From Knoellia locipacati (GTDB taxonomy: Bacteria; Actinomycetota; Actinomycetes; Actinomycetales; Dermatophilaceae): a stretch of 64,000 nucleotides of DNA. The notes beneath the pieces are model-generated. The model did not search any database and was not told where the DNA came from. It worked only from the letters and a program-made list of their open reading frames with translations. Below are positions 62,860 to 64,000 of this stretch, in pieces; positions within the stretch are counted from its first letter, which is position 1, and the number at the start of each line of letters is the position of its first letter. Location: positions 1 to 64,000 of the forward strand of contig NZ_BKBA01000003.1 in assembly GCF_007992835.1 (NCBI RefSeq). Reading direction: 5' to 3'. The translations under genes were made by a program, and so were the position numbers.

Positions 62860-63955
62860 TCGCGGGCCGTCCGGCCAGCGCGCCGAGCGCCCTCATCGCG
62901 TCGTCGTAGCCGCCGGTCTCGAGGGCGACCTCGCGCCACTGGCGGGCGCGGTCCCGGTGTGCCTCGACGAGGGCCGGGTCCGCCGACCACTCGCGCAGCA
63001 CCCGGCCGCACTCTGCGCCTGACCGGTCACCCGCCGGCACCACGGCTCCCGCGCCGGCGTGGTCGACGAGCTGTCGCTGCCGCGGCAGGTCCGACACGAC
63101 GACCGCGAGCCCGCTCCCGAGGTACTCGTAGAGCTTGCTCGGCACGGCGTCGTGGAACGCCGGCGTGTCCTCGAGCAGCGCGAGGCCGCACCACGCGCCG
63201 GCGGCGAGGCGCCAGGCCCGCTCGGGCGGCTGGCGCCCGTGGAAGGTCACCCGGCCGTCGAGGCCGCGGCGTCGCAGCTCGTCGTCGGTGACGGAGCCCG
63301 CGTCGGGCTCGGCGACGGGACCGACGACGTCGAGCCTCCAGCCGGGCGCCGCCTCGAGGGCGTCGAGCATCGCGGCGAGCCCGCGGGACCCGCGCACGTC
63401 ACCGATGTAGATGGCGCGCGGCTCGGCGTCGAGCCCGCACGGCTCGGGCAGCATCGTGAGGTCTGGGACGTTGCGCACGACGAGGCGTCCGGGCACGTCG
63501 TGCGGCGGGATGTGGGCGTCGGCGACGATGACGAGGTCGGCGCGCCGGGCCGCCGCCGTCGCCGCGCGGGCGAGCCGGGTCGCGACGACCCCCTTGGGGC
63601 CGCGGGCCCAGGGCCGGTCGGCCAGCAGCGCCTCGTAGTCCTCGTGGATGTCGGCGACGACCTTGCGGCTGCGACCCCGGGTCACGGCGAGGCACGCCAG
63701 GAGCGAGTCCGGGTCGAGGGCGACGAGGACACGCCCACGGGCGCGGACGGCATACCGGAGGGCCAGGGCCGCGCGGCGCGCGAACGAGCCACGCGCGGTC
63801 GCGGTGACGTGGTCGACGCGCGGGGCGTCGGCGGCATCGCCGAGCCCGAGGACCTCGACGCTCAGCCCGACCCGGCGCGCGGCGGCCGCGAGGCGGTGCA
63901 GGCGCGCGTCGGCGACGTCGTGTCCGCTCGTGACGAAGCTGACGTCGACCGGCAC
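62852..63955 (-). CDS. family 4 glycosyltransferase
   Basis: A 367-residue GT-B enzyme: VDVSFVTSGHDVADARLHRLAAAARRVG at the start, VVADIHEDYEALL and ADLVIVADAHIPPHDV in the acceptor domain, AIYIGDVRGSRGLAAMLDALEAAPGW and VPSKLYEYLGSGLAVVVSDLPRQR in the donor domain. The start is GTG 63955, 4 nt after the stop of an upstream partial gene; GTG 63991 would overlap that gene by 32 nt. Confidence 0.83.
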   Translation of the reverse strand: MPVDVSFVTSGHDVADARLHRLAAAARRVGLSVEVLGLGDAADAPRVDHVTATARGSFARRAALALRYAVRARGRVLVALDPDSLLACLAVTRGRSRKVVADIHEDYEALLADRPWARGPKGVVATRLARAATAAARRADLVIVADAHIPPHDVPGRLVVRNVPDLTMLPEPCGLDAEPRAIYIGDVRGSRGLAAMLDALEAAPGWRLDVVGPVAEPDAGSVTDDELRRRGLDGRVTFHGRQPPERAWRLAAGAWCGLALLEDTPAFHDAVPSKLYEYLGSGLAVVVSDLPRQRQLVDHAGAGAVVPAGDRSGAECGRVLREWSADPALVEAHRDRARQWREVALETGGYDDAMRALGALAGRPAIS

Positions 63956-63959
63956 GCGG

Positions 63960-64000
63960 TCAGAGGTCCTCGAGGATGACAGCGGAGTCACCGACCTGGA
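63960..64000 (-). CDS. C-terminal end of an upstream gene (partial)
   Basis: Reading leftward, the last codons give QVGDSAVILEDL followed by TGA at 63962-63960, 4 nt before the next GTG. This close spacing suggests a gene that begins outside the window. Too short for any functional call. Confidence 0.4.
   Translation of the reverse strand, partial: QVGDSAVILEDL

Overview
The window is a high-G+C actinobacterial chromosome segment. It contains a WhiB-type iron-sulfur regulator, the F420 genes fbiA and fbiB, DUF3499, DUF5719 and TIGR03089 proteins, and the arrangement ahcY / SIS isomerase / Trm112 / phosphomannomutase / whiB / fbiAB seen around the mycobacterial manB-whiB2-fbiAB region. Gene content and codon use suggest Micrococcales, perhaps Intrasporangiaceae; the family is inference. 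I see no rRNA, tRNA, CRISPR array or insertion sequence.

Layout. 1-0.6 kb: two Flp pilin genes and a third gene of identical length. 0.6-3.1 kb: an AT-richer stretch with an isoprenylcysteine methyltransferase-like enzyme and a polytopic membrane protein. 3.1-20.9 kb: housekeeping block with ahcY, a C39-like exported peptidase, DUF808, YbaK, SIS isomerase, Trm112, phosphomannomutase, a UvrA-like ABC protein, DUF3499, a degenerate metallopeptidase-family protein, DUF5719, a large glycosyltransferase, whiB, fbiA and fbiB. 21-31.7 kb: a TOPRIM protein, a vWA lipoprotein, an AlkA-type glycosylase, a run of coupled envelope-glycan genes, an MFS exporter, a TRIC-like channel and a methyltransferase. 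32.2-37.2 kb: a MerR regulator fused to a DNA-clamp-like domain; a RimK / retropepsin-like protease / aspartoacylase-like trio; an inositol monophosphatase. 37.3-47.5 kb: GT-C-like membrane protein, TIGR03089, a cell-wall carboxypeptidase with five peptidoglycan-binding repeats, 3-oxoacid CoA-transferase A/B, an amidase with FG-GAP repeats and a secreted FG-GAP protein. 47.5-64 kb: a surface polysaccharide locus with glycosyltransferases and five enzymes that together match the route to UDP-2,3-diacetamido-2,3-dideoxy-mannuronic acid, plus another FG-GAP protein.

The strongest signal that gene annotation does not explain is a dispersed DNA word, GTATGCCG. I counted 46 copies by eye, evenly split between strands, where base composition predicts about two. 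Nine are extended to GTATGCCGTCCG. It occurs in three codon contexts and between genes, and once as the arms of a convergent terminator. This resembles DNA-uptake or methylation words of other bacteria. Other notable signals are leaderless promoters with a TAGNNT -10 box 6-8 nt before the start codon, 9-bp-period GTCAC direct repeats in front of cell-wall genes, a 41-bp tandem repeat with a 12-bp palindrome, and the MerR-clamp fusion.
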